From assembly GCA_029237695.1 (NCBI GenBank), contig CM055273.1:60253968-60317967 (forward strand): a stretch of DNA of 64,000 bases. Direction: 5' to 3'. A model generated the notes under the pieces. The model was not told the DNA's origin and searched no databases. It saw only the letters and a program-made list of their open reading frames with translations. Below are positions 10,451 to 21,862 of the stretch, piece by piece (the stretch's first letter is position 1; every line of letters begins with the position of its first letter). The position numbers were made by a program, and so were the translations under genes. Source of the stretch: Conchocele bisecta. Its lineage: Eukaryota > Mollusca > Bivalvia > Lucinida > Thyasiridae.

Positions 10451-11563
10451 TTGTCACGTAAAATTAACAGTAACACAAACATTAAAGGTCAAACTCTTGG
10501 TGGGGAGGAAATAAAACAAACACTTTTTGCAGATGATGCAAGCTTTACACTTGATGGCACCGAACAATCGTTCAAAGAACTTGTTAGAACTCTAGAACAA
10601 TTTGCAAATATATCTGGGTTAAAATTAAACAAAGGAAAATGTACCATTTTGAAATTGGGAACAACTAGATATAACACAAGTAAATGGTGCAACAATAACT
10701 TATATACATGGTCTAATGAACAAGCCTCAACTCTAGGAATAACTTTTACAAACGATAAAACAAAACTGCAACTACTAAATCTAACACCCAAAATTAAGTC
10801 ATTCCAGAACTGCCTAAATAGTTGGAAAAAATGGAACCTAACACTAATAGGAAAAATAGAAGTATTAAAAACATTTGCATTCCCTAAACTGGTATATCCG
10901 CTGACAGTACTAGAAAATCCGTCTGATGAAATCATTAAAGAGATAAATAAATATATGTTTGACTTTCTTTGGGATGGAAAACCTGATAAAATATGTAGAA
11001 AAACAATTATTCAAAACTACGAAAATTGTGGATTAAAAATGATAAATATTCAAGCTTTTTTGCATTCATTAAAAGCATCTTGGATAAAAAGATTAAAGGG
11101 ATCACAGAATCAATGGAAAACAGCTTATAACAATGAATTGAACAAGTATGGTGGTGATTTACTGTTCAAGTGTAATTTTAATCAAGTTGATGCAAAACAG
11201 ATAATAAAAAGGTATACATTTTTAGGTGAGATTATTACATAGTGGAGTAAAATTAACTTTAAACATATACACCCTGTCATATCAAATGAAATATTATGGC
11301 ATAATACCAACATCAAACAAAGCAATACATTATTTTATAAAGATTGGCACGATAAAGGTATAATGTTTATAAAAAATATTTACGATTATAGAACAAAAAA
11401 CTTCTATACATTTCATGAACTAAAGAATTTGTACAATTTAAGCAATGGAGATTTCCTAAAGTACTATACATTAATAGGTAATATCAAAGATGCATGGAAA
11501 GAAACACTTAAAACAGAAAATATTGACACTGGCACACCTGCATATCGAATTTCGAAACTTTAA
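10451..11563 (+). pseudogene. LINE reverse transcriptase C-terminal region, stop-interrupted
   Basis: The frame carries LFADDASFTLDG (the catalytic [Y/F]ADD box), then SGLKLNKGKC, LTLIGKIEVLKTF, FDFLWDGKPDKI and CGLKMINIQAFLHSLKASW. This order is typical of the RT thumb and downstream region of the L1/Tx1 group. A TAG at 11240-11242 interrupts the frame between EIIT and WSKINF; the same frame resumes and runs to TAA at about 11563. There is no valid ATG at the 5' end because the copy is truncated inside the RT. Confidence 0.85.
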
Positions 11564-12135
11564 AAAAATAAAATGGCCAATAAGATGTTATATGACATAC
11601 AAATCGATACAATGCGATTAACTATATTAAAACACACTGTCAAATGGGAAAATGAATTAAGTATTCAAAATATTAAATGGAAGAAAATATTTATCTCACC
11701 TATCAAAAATACTATAAGCACAAAATCAAAAATACTATAAGCACAAAACTAAGAGCATTCCAGTACAAGTACCTAATGAGAATAATACCAAATAACTCCT
11801 TCCTATTTGTATGTAACTTGAAACCATCAAACTTGTGTGAATTTTGTAATATGAACGTAGACTCAAATAAACATATGTTTTGGGAATGTCAAACTATCCA
11901 AACATTTTGGTCGGAAATATATGAATTATTGAAATCGAAACTAAATTACAATGCACATCTAAATTACGAACACATATCATTTTGTAATATTAACGTAGTA
12001 TCTAAACAAAGGTCGGTTCTAATTAATTTCATTATCCTTCTAGCAAAATATTTTATATTCAAATGTAAATGTTGCTCAACACTGCCAACATTAAACTCAT
12101 TCAACATGTATCTACAGAAAAACAATCTTAATTGA
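11564..12135 (+). pseudogene. LINE C-terminal zinc-knuckle region, frameshifted
   Basis: Continues the LINE ORF in another frame (clear from 11677). It contains the cysteine/histidine pattern CEFC-(8)-HMFWEC, a CCHC-like motif used by L1/Tx1-type RT tails. A 21-bp direct duplication ('aaaatactataagcac' twice, 11705-11745) accompanies the frame damage. It ends at TGA 12133-12135. Confidence 0.75.
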
Positions 12136-12589
12136 AGAGACAATTGCGACAATGAAAGATAAACTGTTGCAATTTAATACAAAATGGAATGATTTTCACT
12201 TCAACTAACAAAACGTATACCAAAGTACCCACACATAGATATATATATACTAGTAATGCCAAAAACGTTCTTTCTTTTTGTTTTGTTGCATTAACCAAGA
12301 CCCAAACCCCCGCACCCATGTATACCCACAACACCCATACACATTATCATATACAAACTCGTTGTTACATGTCACATATACTAAGACAAAACAAATGGTC
12401 AATTGTTCAATCATTTTGTACACATAAATTGTAAAATTGTGTATGCACATGTATGTATTATATGTAACAAAGAGAATAAAAAAAATTGAAATACAATACA
12501 AAAAATGAATACATTTGTCATAAAATTGAAATGTTCTCCCTCAAAGTATACTTTGCTAGATAAGTATACTTTGCAATGCCAGCTACGTA

Positions 12590-12707
12590 CAGGTTTATCA
12601 GGCTTGGCTCTGAAACGGTAGGAATTCCGAGGCGGCCCCCGGAATTCCTGCACCTTTCATAGCAGTATCTGATAAACTATATATCGAAATACACTGGTAT
12701 TCTATAT
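12590..12707. mobile_element. Family C hairpin MITE
   Basis: 'tttatcaggcttggct', 'aggaattccgaggc' with the inverted 'cccggaattcctgcac', and 'ctgataaactatatatcga', as in the copy interrupted by element A. It finishes about 14 bases before exon 7. Confidence 0.7.
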
Positions 12708-12721
12708 TGCCTTGATTACAG

Positions 12722-12865
12722 GCGGCATTGACAACCGAGCACGCACCGCCTGCCAACTGGCCTAGTGACGGCGACGTGCACCTGACCTCGTACTCGGTGA
12801 GGTACAGGGACGGCCTTGACCTGGTACTGAAGAACGTGAACGTCTCTATAAAGTCCGGCGAAAAG
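12722..12865 (+). CDS. ABCC1-like exon 7 of window (NBD2 start, A-loop)
   Basis: Acceptor cttgattacag|g and donor gtttgt at 12866; phase 0 at both ends (48 codons). It encodes PPANWPSDGDVHLTSYSVRY then RDGLDLVLKNVNVSIKSGEK. WP (residues 327-328) opens NBD2, the A-loop Tyr of SVRYR (codon 12803-12805) would stack on ATP adenine, and the exon ends just before Walker A. Confidence 0.95.
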
Positions 12866-13903
<1,038 letters not shown>

Positions 13904-13939
13904 GGGTATTTTGGGGTTACACATACTATGGCTGAAACA

Positions 13940-14152
13940 TTTTCAACCCTAAATGTCAAACATTGACAGATCTATGATAATTTTTGGATCATTCTATTAA
14001 CCGATAAAACGGGGTACTGTTTTCAAAATCTTGAAACTCATGACAAATACTGCAGATCCAGATGAGGCGGCTGGTAACGAACCGACTCATCTGGATCTAC
14101 AGTGTTTGCAAATGATAGCAATTTAGTCGGTACGATTGAAAGAGTTAACTTA
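13940..14152. mobile_element. Family I MITE
   Basis: 'ttttcaaccctaaatg' ... 'gatgaggcggctggtaacga' ... 'attgaaagagttaac'. The palindromic core pairs 'gatccagatgag' with 'ctcatctggatc'. Confidence 0.6.
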
Positions 14153-14324
14153 AGGATAACTGTGTTTTCTGTTTCACTTCGTTCCATGGAGTTACCGTGA
14201 CTGTCGTGCCTCTTTCTAACATAGTTTAGTATACCTTTTGGTACCAATCGGTATGTTTTTTAAATAAAATATGTGATGTTGCAATCCCAACTGGACCGCA
14301 CGGACATGGTTTTTTTTTTATTAA

Positions 14325-14518
14325 TTCGTTCCCACGAAATATAAATTCGTTCCCTCAATTTAACAATTCGTTCCCTCGATTTAACAATTCGTTCCCACGA
14401 TATAACAATTCGTTCCCTCGAATTAACAATTCATTCACACAAAATGACAATTCGTTCCTTTAATTTAAAAACTCGTGCCCTCGAATTAACAATTCGTTCC
14501 CACGATATAACAATTCGT
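14325..14518. repeat. ~22-bp minisatellite (AATTCGTTCCC)
   Basis: About nine tandem units of 'aattcgttcccacgatataa' and variants ('...ccctcgaattaac'). A related short run is at about 24236-24296 ('ctcgttcccacgagatagga'). Confidence 0.8.
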
Positions 14519-14599
14519 GCAATAATTAGTTATGATGGTTGTTTTATTTTACCAGCTTGATAAGTCAATTGCGTTGGCATAGCATTACTGCCATACGTA

Positions 14600-15003
<404 letters not shown>

Positions 15004-15031
15004 TGATAATGCTGTTGGATATTATTGTAAA

Positions 15032-15264
15032 TGTGGCTGTGACTGGAGAAATGGGGCTTATGGGTTTTCGGACCAGTGTAGATCCAGATCAGCCTGTGCA
15101 TCCGCACAGTCTGATCAGGATCTACAATGTTCGTCATTCGATCGATGAAACACGCGCCATGCTTCTAACAAGCAATACATATAGTTATCAGGCTACAAGT
15201 GTATGTTATTTAATCTGGATCTACACTGATCACAAATCTCATAAGCCCTGTGTTTCTCCAGTGT
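15032..15264. mobile_element. Family F MITE
   Basis: 'tgtggctgtgactggagaaa' to 'gcc(c)tgtgtttctccagtg', with the internal 'gatccagatcagcctgtgca' block. Confidence 0.8.
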
Positions 15265-15311
15265 ACTACTAATGTTGCAGTTTATCGTCTCGTAGTTAAC
15301 GTCATAATTTG

Positions 15312-15545
15312 TAACTGGAGACATCCCATTGAAGTTATTGAGATTTATGACCAGTGTAGCTCCTGATCAATTAGCAGTCTTATAGCCTGATAACGATCTA
15401 TATTGCTTGTTAGAGGCATGTCGGGTATTTCTTTGATGGCATAGCGCACAGTGCAGATCCTGATCAGACTGCGGATGCACATACTGATCTGGATCTACAC
15501 TGGTCGCAAAACCCATAGTCCCCATTTCTCTAGTTACAGCACCAT
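15312..15545. mobile_element. Family F MITE, degenerate
   Basis: 'aactggagacatcccattga' to 'tctctagttacagcacca', with internal 'gtagctcctgatca' and 'gatctggatctacactggtc'. Orientation is opposite to the copy just upstream. Confidence 0.65.
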
Positions 15546-15554
15546 ATACAAGTA

Positions 15555-15812
15555 GCCGATTTCACCAAAATTGCAAAGTATACTTATCTTGCTAATTACA
15601 CTTTGAGGGAGAAATCTTCAATTTAAGGATAAATGTATCGGAATTTTTATTACACTGAATTTGTTACATTATCACAGCAATTTTGGCATTCATTATATTA
15701 TATGCATTCATTAGTTCTATATGAAATAATGCATTTTCGGAAAATAAATTATTACTCCCTAAAAGTACACTTTGCTAGATAAGTATGCTTTGCAATTTTG
15801 GTGAAATAGTCT
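15555..15812. mobile_element. Family G MITE
   Basis: Flanked by TA; 'gccgatttcaccaaaattgc' to 'gcaattttggtgaaatagtc', with paired 'aagtatacttatc' and 'gataagtatgctt' words. Confidence 0.8.
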
Positions 15813-15813
15813 A

Positions 15814-16390
15814 CAGTGCGAGATAGCGGCAGCCTCTCTGCCTGGTAAGGTGTCTCCTAAGAAAGGTGTCTCGTTTCAAACACGGGAGGAATTCCGAGTA
15901 AAGTCTGAAATTCATACACGTTGCCTGATTACCTAGAACTATCTCTATGAACCGGTATTTTCTCTATGTATACCAATGTGGGACATCGACAGCCGTCATT
16001 TCTAGTCACAAGTCTATTTTTCTAAGGAAGAGCTAGATATCTTCCGACATAAACCTTCCTAGGCTCGGCCTTGGAATTCCTACACGTTCCTATCCTCACA
16101 TGATTTACTTGAACATACTCTCCATGATACCAGTGTGTGACAACGACAGACATCTCATATGTCTAGAATGGAATCTATCACGGAATAGCAAGGTGTGTTC
16201 TAATATAGGCTCGGCTTGGAAACGGTTGGAATTCCTCGCAGGGCCAACGACAGCTGTTATGTCTGGCCATAGTTGCGAAGGTAACTCTTGCAATATACTC
16301 CCGTAGCTACGGACGGAACGGGAGTAATTGCAAGAGTTGCCGTTCGCAACTAGTCTGGCCATGGGTCTATTGAGGAAGAACAATGCGCCT
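15814..16390 (+). pseudogene. Tandem degenerate copies of the start of ABCC exon 10
   Basis: Four segments resemble the acceptor plus first ~60 bases of the exon at 16590: about 15814-15866 (weak), 15972-16035, 16128-16196 and 16244-16390. Each keeps landmarks such as 'cgacag', 'gtctggccat'/'gtctaga', 'agtctatt' and 'aggaagagc'/'gaagaacaa'. They alternate with family C MITE pieces ('ggaattcctcgcagggcc', 'cacgtttcctagcc'). In the exon reading frame copies two and three hit stops (TAA; TGA), and the fourth is split by an 82-bp hairpin, so none can replace the exon. Confidence 0.7.
16271..16352. mobile_element. 82-bp hairpin MITE with 10-bp duplication
   Basis: 'agttgcgaaggtaactcttg' pairs with 'caagagttgccgttcgcaac'. 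It is flanked by GTCTGGCCAT at 16261-16270 and 16353-16362, a 10-bp target duplication inside a pseudo-exon copy. A related hairpin is at 29829-29904. Confidence 0.8.
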
Positions 16391-16578
16391 TCTGATGTAA
16401 ATTAGGTTCGGCTAGGAATTCCTCGCAGGGCCTCGAAAATCCTACACGTTTCCTAGCCTCGCCTGATATACATATTATATAAAAACAACTATTTTTAGGC
16501 TCGACTCGTAAACTGTAGGAATTCCTCGCAAAGCCTTGGAATTCCTACACGTTTCCTAGCTTCACCTAATATAATTAG

Positions 16579-17423
<845 letters not shown>

Positions 17424-17677
17424 TGTGGTTATGGGGCTTATGTCATTTGTGACCAGAGTATATCCAATACCCGTATATCCTGCGTATATTGCGATAAGCC
17501 AGTGCATCCACACGGTCTGATCAGGATCTGCACTGTTCGCCGTTCCATCAAAGAAACACACGTCATGATTCTAACATGCAATCTAGATCGTTACCAGACT
17601 AGGGAATTTGCTATTTGATCAGGAGATACACTGGTTACAAATCCCATAAGCGACATTTCTCCAGTCTCAGCCACATA
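17424..17677. mobile_element. Family F MITE
   Basis: 'tgtggttatggggcttatg' to 'ttctccagtctcagccacat'. It lies 23 bases upstream of the last exon. Confidence 0.75.
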
Positions 17678-17700
17678 TTACTGAGAACTGCGTTTTACAG

Positions 17701-17812
17701 GATCCTGGTGCTGGAGCAAGGAGAAGTGCGCGAATTTGACACACCTAAAGCGTTGCTACAGAATCCCAAGTCAGTTTTCTATGAACTGGCAAAAGACGCC
17801 GGATTGGTATGA
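17701..17812 (+). CDS. ABCC1-like last coding exon
   Basis: Acceptor gcgttttacag|g (phase 2), ending at TGA 17810-17812. It encodes (R)ILVLEQGEVREFDTPKALL then QNPKSVFYELAKDAGLV. This is the D-loop-distal strand and C-terminal helix of ABCC NBD2; the final FY--AKDAGLV is the MRP1-type terminus. No AATAAA or ATTAAA is visible in the next ~450 bases; a family G MITE starts 48 bases after the stop, probably within the 3' UTR. Confidence 0.95.
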
Positions 17813-17860
17813 AAATACTTCACGCCAAAAGAACGCGTACTCTGGATCACAAAACCAAAG

Positions 17861-18034
17861 ATCTGTAGCCTATTTCACCAACATTGCAAAGTATACTTAT
17901 CTAGCAAAGTATACTTTGAGAGGGAAATTTTCAATGTAAGGATAAATGTATTAATTTGTAATGATTACTCCCTCAAAGTATACTTTGCTAGATAAGTATA
18001 CTTTACAATTTTTATGAAATCGGCCACTGATGCT
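17861..18034. mobile_element. Family G MITE, internally deleted
   Basis: 'TAgcctatttcaccaac' to 'tttttatgaaatcggcca', with two 'aagtatacttat' / 'gataagtatactt' arms but no central 'aaaatggctg' palindrome. Confidence 0.7.
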
Positions 18035-18724
18035 GAAGGCAGTTGCCAACGAGCTACTAGACTAATGTATAACAATACACAGCTGCATTGAGGAACCACG
18101 TATATTTAATTGTGTTTTTTGTTTCTATTACATTTCCATACTTCTTTGTTATTTGCTTAACCCATCTCTAGTAATATTTTATTGTGCGTATTTACGAATT
18201 GTGTTTTATCCATTTCTAATATTTACTATGATAATTTCCATACATCATATACTGTATAAATGCTCAGGACCCGGTTGTACGAACGTTCCATTAGTTAATG
18301 TATCATTAGCCTAATGACACATTAACTTTCCATTAGTTAATGAGTCATTAAAAACTGGTTGTACGAAACGTCATTAAGTCCTCATTAACTAATGACGTTT
18401 TAATGGCATATTAACTAATGACGTGCTGTCATTAACCTGTAAACAGACAAGTAAACCAGTCAAATTCCAGTTTTTTGGTTCCGGTTTCTGTAATATGACA
18501 ATATGACAGGCGCGCTTTTCCTGCTGCAACCGAACGATTCAACAGAAACTCACACAGGCATGATGCCTTTAACTATATTGTAGCAACGTCATGTCTACGT
18601 CATGTAAGTAGGATAAAATTAGAAATCACCGTGTCAATCTAACAATCTACGCGCAACGTATATGTACTGCCTTGAGGAATCTATGGTATTTTCGTATGAC
18701 CGACCGCAGGCCCGTACGCTATTA

Positions 18725-18805
18725 GGGGGGAGGGGGGGGGGGGGTGGGGGGGGGGGGGGGGGGGGGTGTTGTGACGGGTGCGTACGCATGGGGGGGGGGG
18801 GGGGG
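18725..18805. repeat. Poly-G tracts
   Basis: An almost pure G run at 18725-18766 and a second at 18790-18805. The G run at 19295-19335 and the C run at 21283-21316 are similar. All are potential G-quadruplex sites and likely assembly-length uncertainties. 'Poly-glycine' and 'poly-proline' reading frames over them are artefacts. Confidence 0.9.
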
Positions 18806-19293
18806 TGTTGGTTTTTAAGGAATTTTTTTGTTTACCCACCACCCATGCAAAAAATAATTTTATTCATACTTCACCCCACCACCCATGCTTTTGCATTATT
18901 GCTTCACCCCAACACCACACAATTGAATTATTTTTGTTTGCCCCAATCCCCATAATTATTCATTTTCCCTTGCCACACCACCCATATGTATTAATTATTG
19001 TATTGCGCCCCACCACCCATACAATTGAGTTATTTCGTTGACCCCCAACCCCCATAATTATTTATTACCAAAATTGTTTTAACTATATTGCCAATATATT
19101 GGCAAATGGAAAGTGCGATTATTATTGAGCTAATTAGAAATCGTATCGGTCCCGTATTCGTTGATTATATGACCGACCTCCGTTTCACCCTTCGACCAAC
19201 TCGTCCGTCAGACAACTCAAAATAATACACAATAGCGACATGTTCAATGCTCATCAGATGAGAGTCGATGTGTTACGGCAGGTCCGTATGTAG

Positions 19294-19294
<1 letters not shown>

Positions 19295-19329
<35 letters not shown>

Positions 19330-19335
19330 GGGGGG
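19295..19335. repeat. Poly-G tract (~40 nt)
   Basis: A G run with one T near its end, then 'ttatatatat'. It lies in the interior of the 7.4-kb TIR element. Confidence 0.9.
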
Positions 19336-20700
19336 TTATATATATATTTATTTTTCTCAACAACAAAACATGAGAATCGTCTCGAGTTTTCGCGATCTTG
19401 CCTTCCGCTTTTGAAAATAAGTTTGGCTCCAACCCTATTGTTCTGTCTGTAACTTAGGGCGACTATCTCGGCGTTACAGACAGAAAATTCGGGTTTGTTT
19501 TGCTCATACATGTGTCGAAAGCATGTCGCGTTTTCGCGATCTCAACCTATGCGAGAAATCGCGAAAAAGCGAGGTTGTCACATTTCATGAACAGGACACG
19601 TACCCGCTGTTTTAGGAGACGTTTATCGTGTGCTGCCAAAACTTTTATTAAGAAATAGAGCAAATGTGGACAATCGTCAGTATTTCTTGAGACTTGACAA
19701 CTAAAACATAATTTGACAAAATATGATAATCGTCTCATGTACTGCCATGCCAATACATGTTTATTGAAAAAAAACCATATATGATACCATATGACAGGGG
19801 CTTAGTTAGCCAATTTGAATCTGCAGGCCCGGTTGACGACTTCGAGCACCTTTGGTGCGAGTATGCTAGGGAAGGGGGGGGGGGGAGTATGCCCCCCCAC
19901 CCCCACCTCGAAAAAAAATCGAAACTAGAAGGTAAATGATGCACTCTGGCACATTATTTTTTCCATTTTCTCGAAAATTCTGCAGTGCCTTAATGCAGCT
20001 GCGCGCCTGTATGATATATGGTTACTGGCAGTCTGCATCGCATCGTCGACCTATACACAAGATGGCGAAAACGGGAGACCAAATCGCCAGACTGCGAAAT
20101 TATCAGTCGATAATCCCGTTTCACGTGCAAAGTGTGACTGTAGAATTCGGCGTGGGGACAAACGTATGTAAACCACACTATGTAGTCGCTCACGTCATCG
20201 CATCGCCAATAAATTGATATTTTCATAATTATGTGTTTGATCTCTTGATATTAAAGCAAGATTTGGCAGCACATGAGACCAATGTATTTATGTTTTCTTT
20301 TCACATTTGTTGATTTCTTAATAAAATAGGTTTGAAAACACATGCGAATCGTCTCCTTAGATGATTCTAATGTTTTGTAAACAAGACATATTGATGCTTT
20401 TTCACACAAACGTTTGACACATTCAGAAATAAACGATTTAATTTGTGTTTCTCGAGTCGGGTGGAGAGGAAATACGATCGATTACACACCGTGAAAATCT
20501 TGTTGGAACGTAAATGGACGTTTTCGAATGATAAGTTTCGTTGACTATGTTTATGCTGTTAAGCACATTGTTTATTCGACTGACCAATTTTGTTTGTTTA
20601 CGTAGAGCAGATTCAGTGTTCCTACTCAACGGAAAAATCTCGCCGTTAAATTAGTCACGTGATCAAACAAGATGTACTGGGGATGTAGCGTTCGTTCTTG

Positions 20701-20940
20701 AGACTGTGACTGGAGAAATGAGGTTTATGGGTTTGGATTTATGACCAGTGCCGCTCCTGATCAACATTCAAATATAGCCCGATAACGATCTATATTCTTT
20801 GTTAGAAGCATGAAAAAGAAGGTTTCATTGGTGAAATGGCGAACAGTGCAGATCCTGATCAGACTTGCGGATGCACAGGCTGATCTGGATCTACACTGGT
20901 TGCAGAACGCATAAACCCATTTCTCCAGTCGCAGCCACAT
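20701..20940. mobile_element. Family F MITE
   Basis: 'actgtgactggagaaatgag' to 'tttctccagtcgcagccaca', inserted within the 7.4-kb element and hence younger. Confidence 0.8.
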
Positions 20941-20979
20941 GTTATGTATGTACGATCGCCATATGTATCATATCGTCCC

Positions 20980-21440
20980 AATGGGTGGTTGGTTGGGAGC
21001 ATGCGAATGGTAAAATGAACGGTAGGATTCATCCAGGATTCATCCTTTCCGGAATCCCGATCTACCTGGTTTGGCCCTCAGGTACGTTTTTGGCCTTCTG
21101 GTACTCGCAGTTGAATCCGGTTATCCCATTTTAAGAGTAGTGGAATTAGTACTAATCCTATTACTTTTAGGGGCCAGGGCTAAGTGACTCTGGTGTGTTT
21201 TAGGACCTGGCAACAGGTCAGGTTATTCTAATTTCAGGACTGAATATATATTATTGTAAATATTCAGTTCTGATTTTGGGATCCCCCCTCCCCCCCCCCC
21301 CCCCCCCCCCCCCCCCGATATCACAACAGGTGAGATACGAGACTTGACCCCGTTGACCCGGCCTAAAATGACCTTGGCTGTTGTCAGGCCGTTACACAGC
21401 ATTACTCAATCAATCAATATATTGTTTTGGTCTTAATGAT
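20980..21440 (+). mobile_element. Family K SINE-like retroposon
   Basis: The head is 'gggtggttggttgggagcat'. The body includes 'ggaatcccgatctacctggt', 'gacctggcaacaggtcaggt' and 'tattcagttctgattttggg' followed by a poly-C. It ends in the family tail 'cttggctgttgtcaggccgt'. Other copies: 29306-29745, 38395-38680, 39608-40690, 41989-42357 and 43105-43822. A 'ggattcatcc' word near the head may be a relic B box. Confidence 0.65.
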
Positions 21441-21664
21441 GAAACTGTCATGGTTGCGTTCTGAGGTAAATCTTATATTTCTTTTCCTTACCTGTAAAGA
21501 GGCCATGTTTCAGCCATTAACGCTAGGAATCCGACAATACCAAAGTTAGCTAAATTACTTCTGTAGTTTGTCTGAACACCATTTCAGTTTACCGCCGTTA
21601 CATCAGCTATTATTCTAAGTATGTATGGTCGCTCGTTAGGGGCATTTCTTTAATTCATTTATAA

Positions 21665-21862
21665 GTGATGGGTTGTGGCCTATGCTTAGACTATCTGACT
21701 CCCAATCTGGAGGTTGTGGGTTCAAACATCGCCTTATGCATCAAAAATATACTTTCATAGTATATTCACCCCACTGGTCTGTCGGATGAGACTGTGTTCC
21801 CGTCTCTATATGACCTTAGCTGTTGCTGGGACGTTAAACTCATTCACTTTCACTTTTTTCTT
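21665..21862 (+). mobile_element. tRNA-derived SINE
   Basis: Head with tRNA-like 'ggcctatgcttagact' and B-box-like 'ggttgtgggttcaaacatcg'. The body is 'accccactggtctgtcggat' and the tail 'ttagctgttgctgggacgtt' then 'aaactcattcactttcac'. The tail resembles that of family K. Confidence 0.6.

Larger units (their letters stand above)
10408..12500 (+). mobile_element. 5'-truncated L1/Tx1-like LINE
   Basis: A 2.1-kb non-LTR retrotransposon remnant flanked by an 11-bp duplication AAAAATGAATA (10397-10407 and 12501-12511). It keeps only the C-terminal part of the reverse transcriptase and the zinc-finger tail; the endonuclease and RT N-terminus are missing, as expected for 5' truncation. The 3' UTR (12136-12500) is A-rich with no long poly(A). 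Confidence 0.85.
10207..12585. mobile_element. Family G MITE split by a LINE insertion
   Basis: Left part 10207-10407 and right part 12501-12585 together make one family G element. Features: TA target, inverted ends GCCGATTTCA-like, 'gcaaagtatactttgaggga', and a central palindrome 'cagccaaaatggctg' (10357-10371). Intact relatives: 43193-43495, 49014-49316, 57988-58291. Confidence 0.85.

Noticed and set aside
18662..19511. Poly-glycine and poly-proline frames over G runs
   Set aside because: Produced by homopolymers; no other coding evidence.
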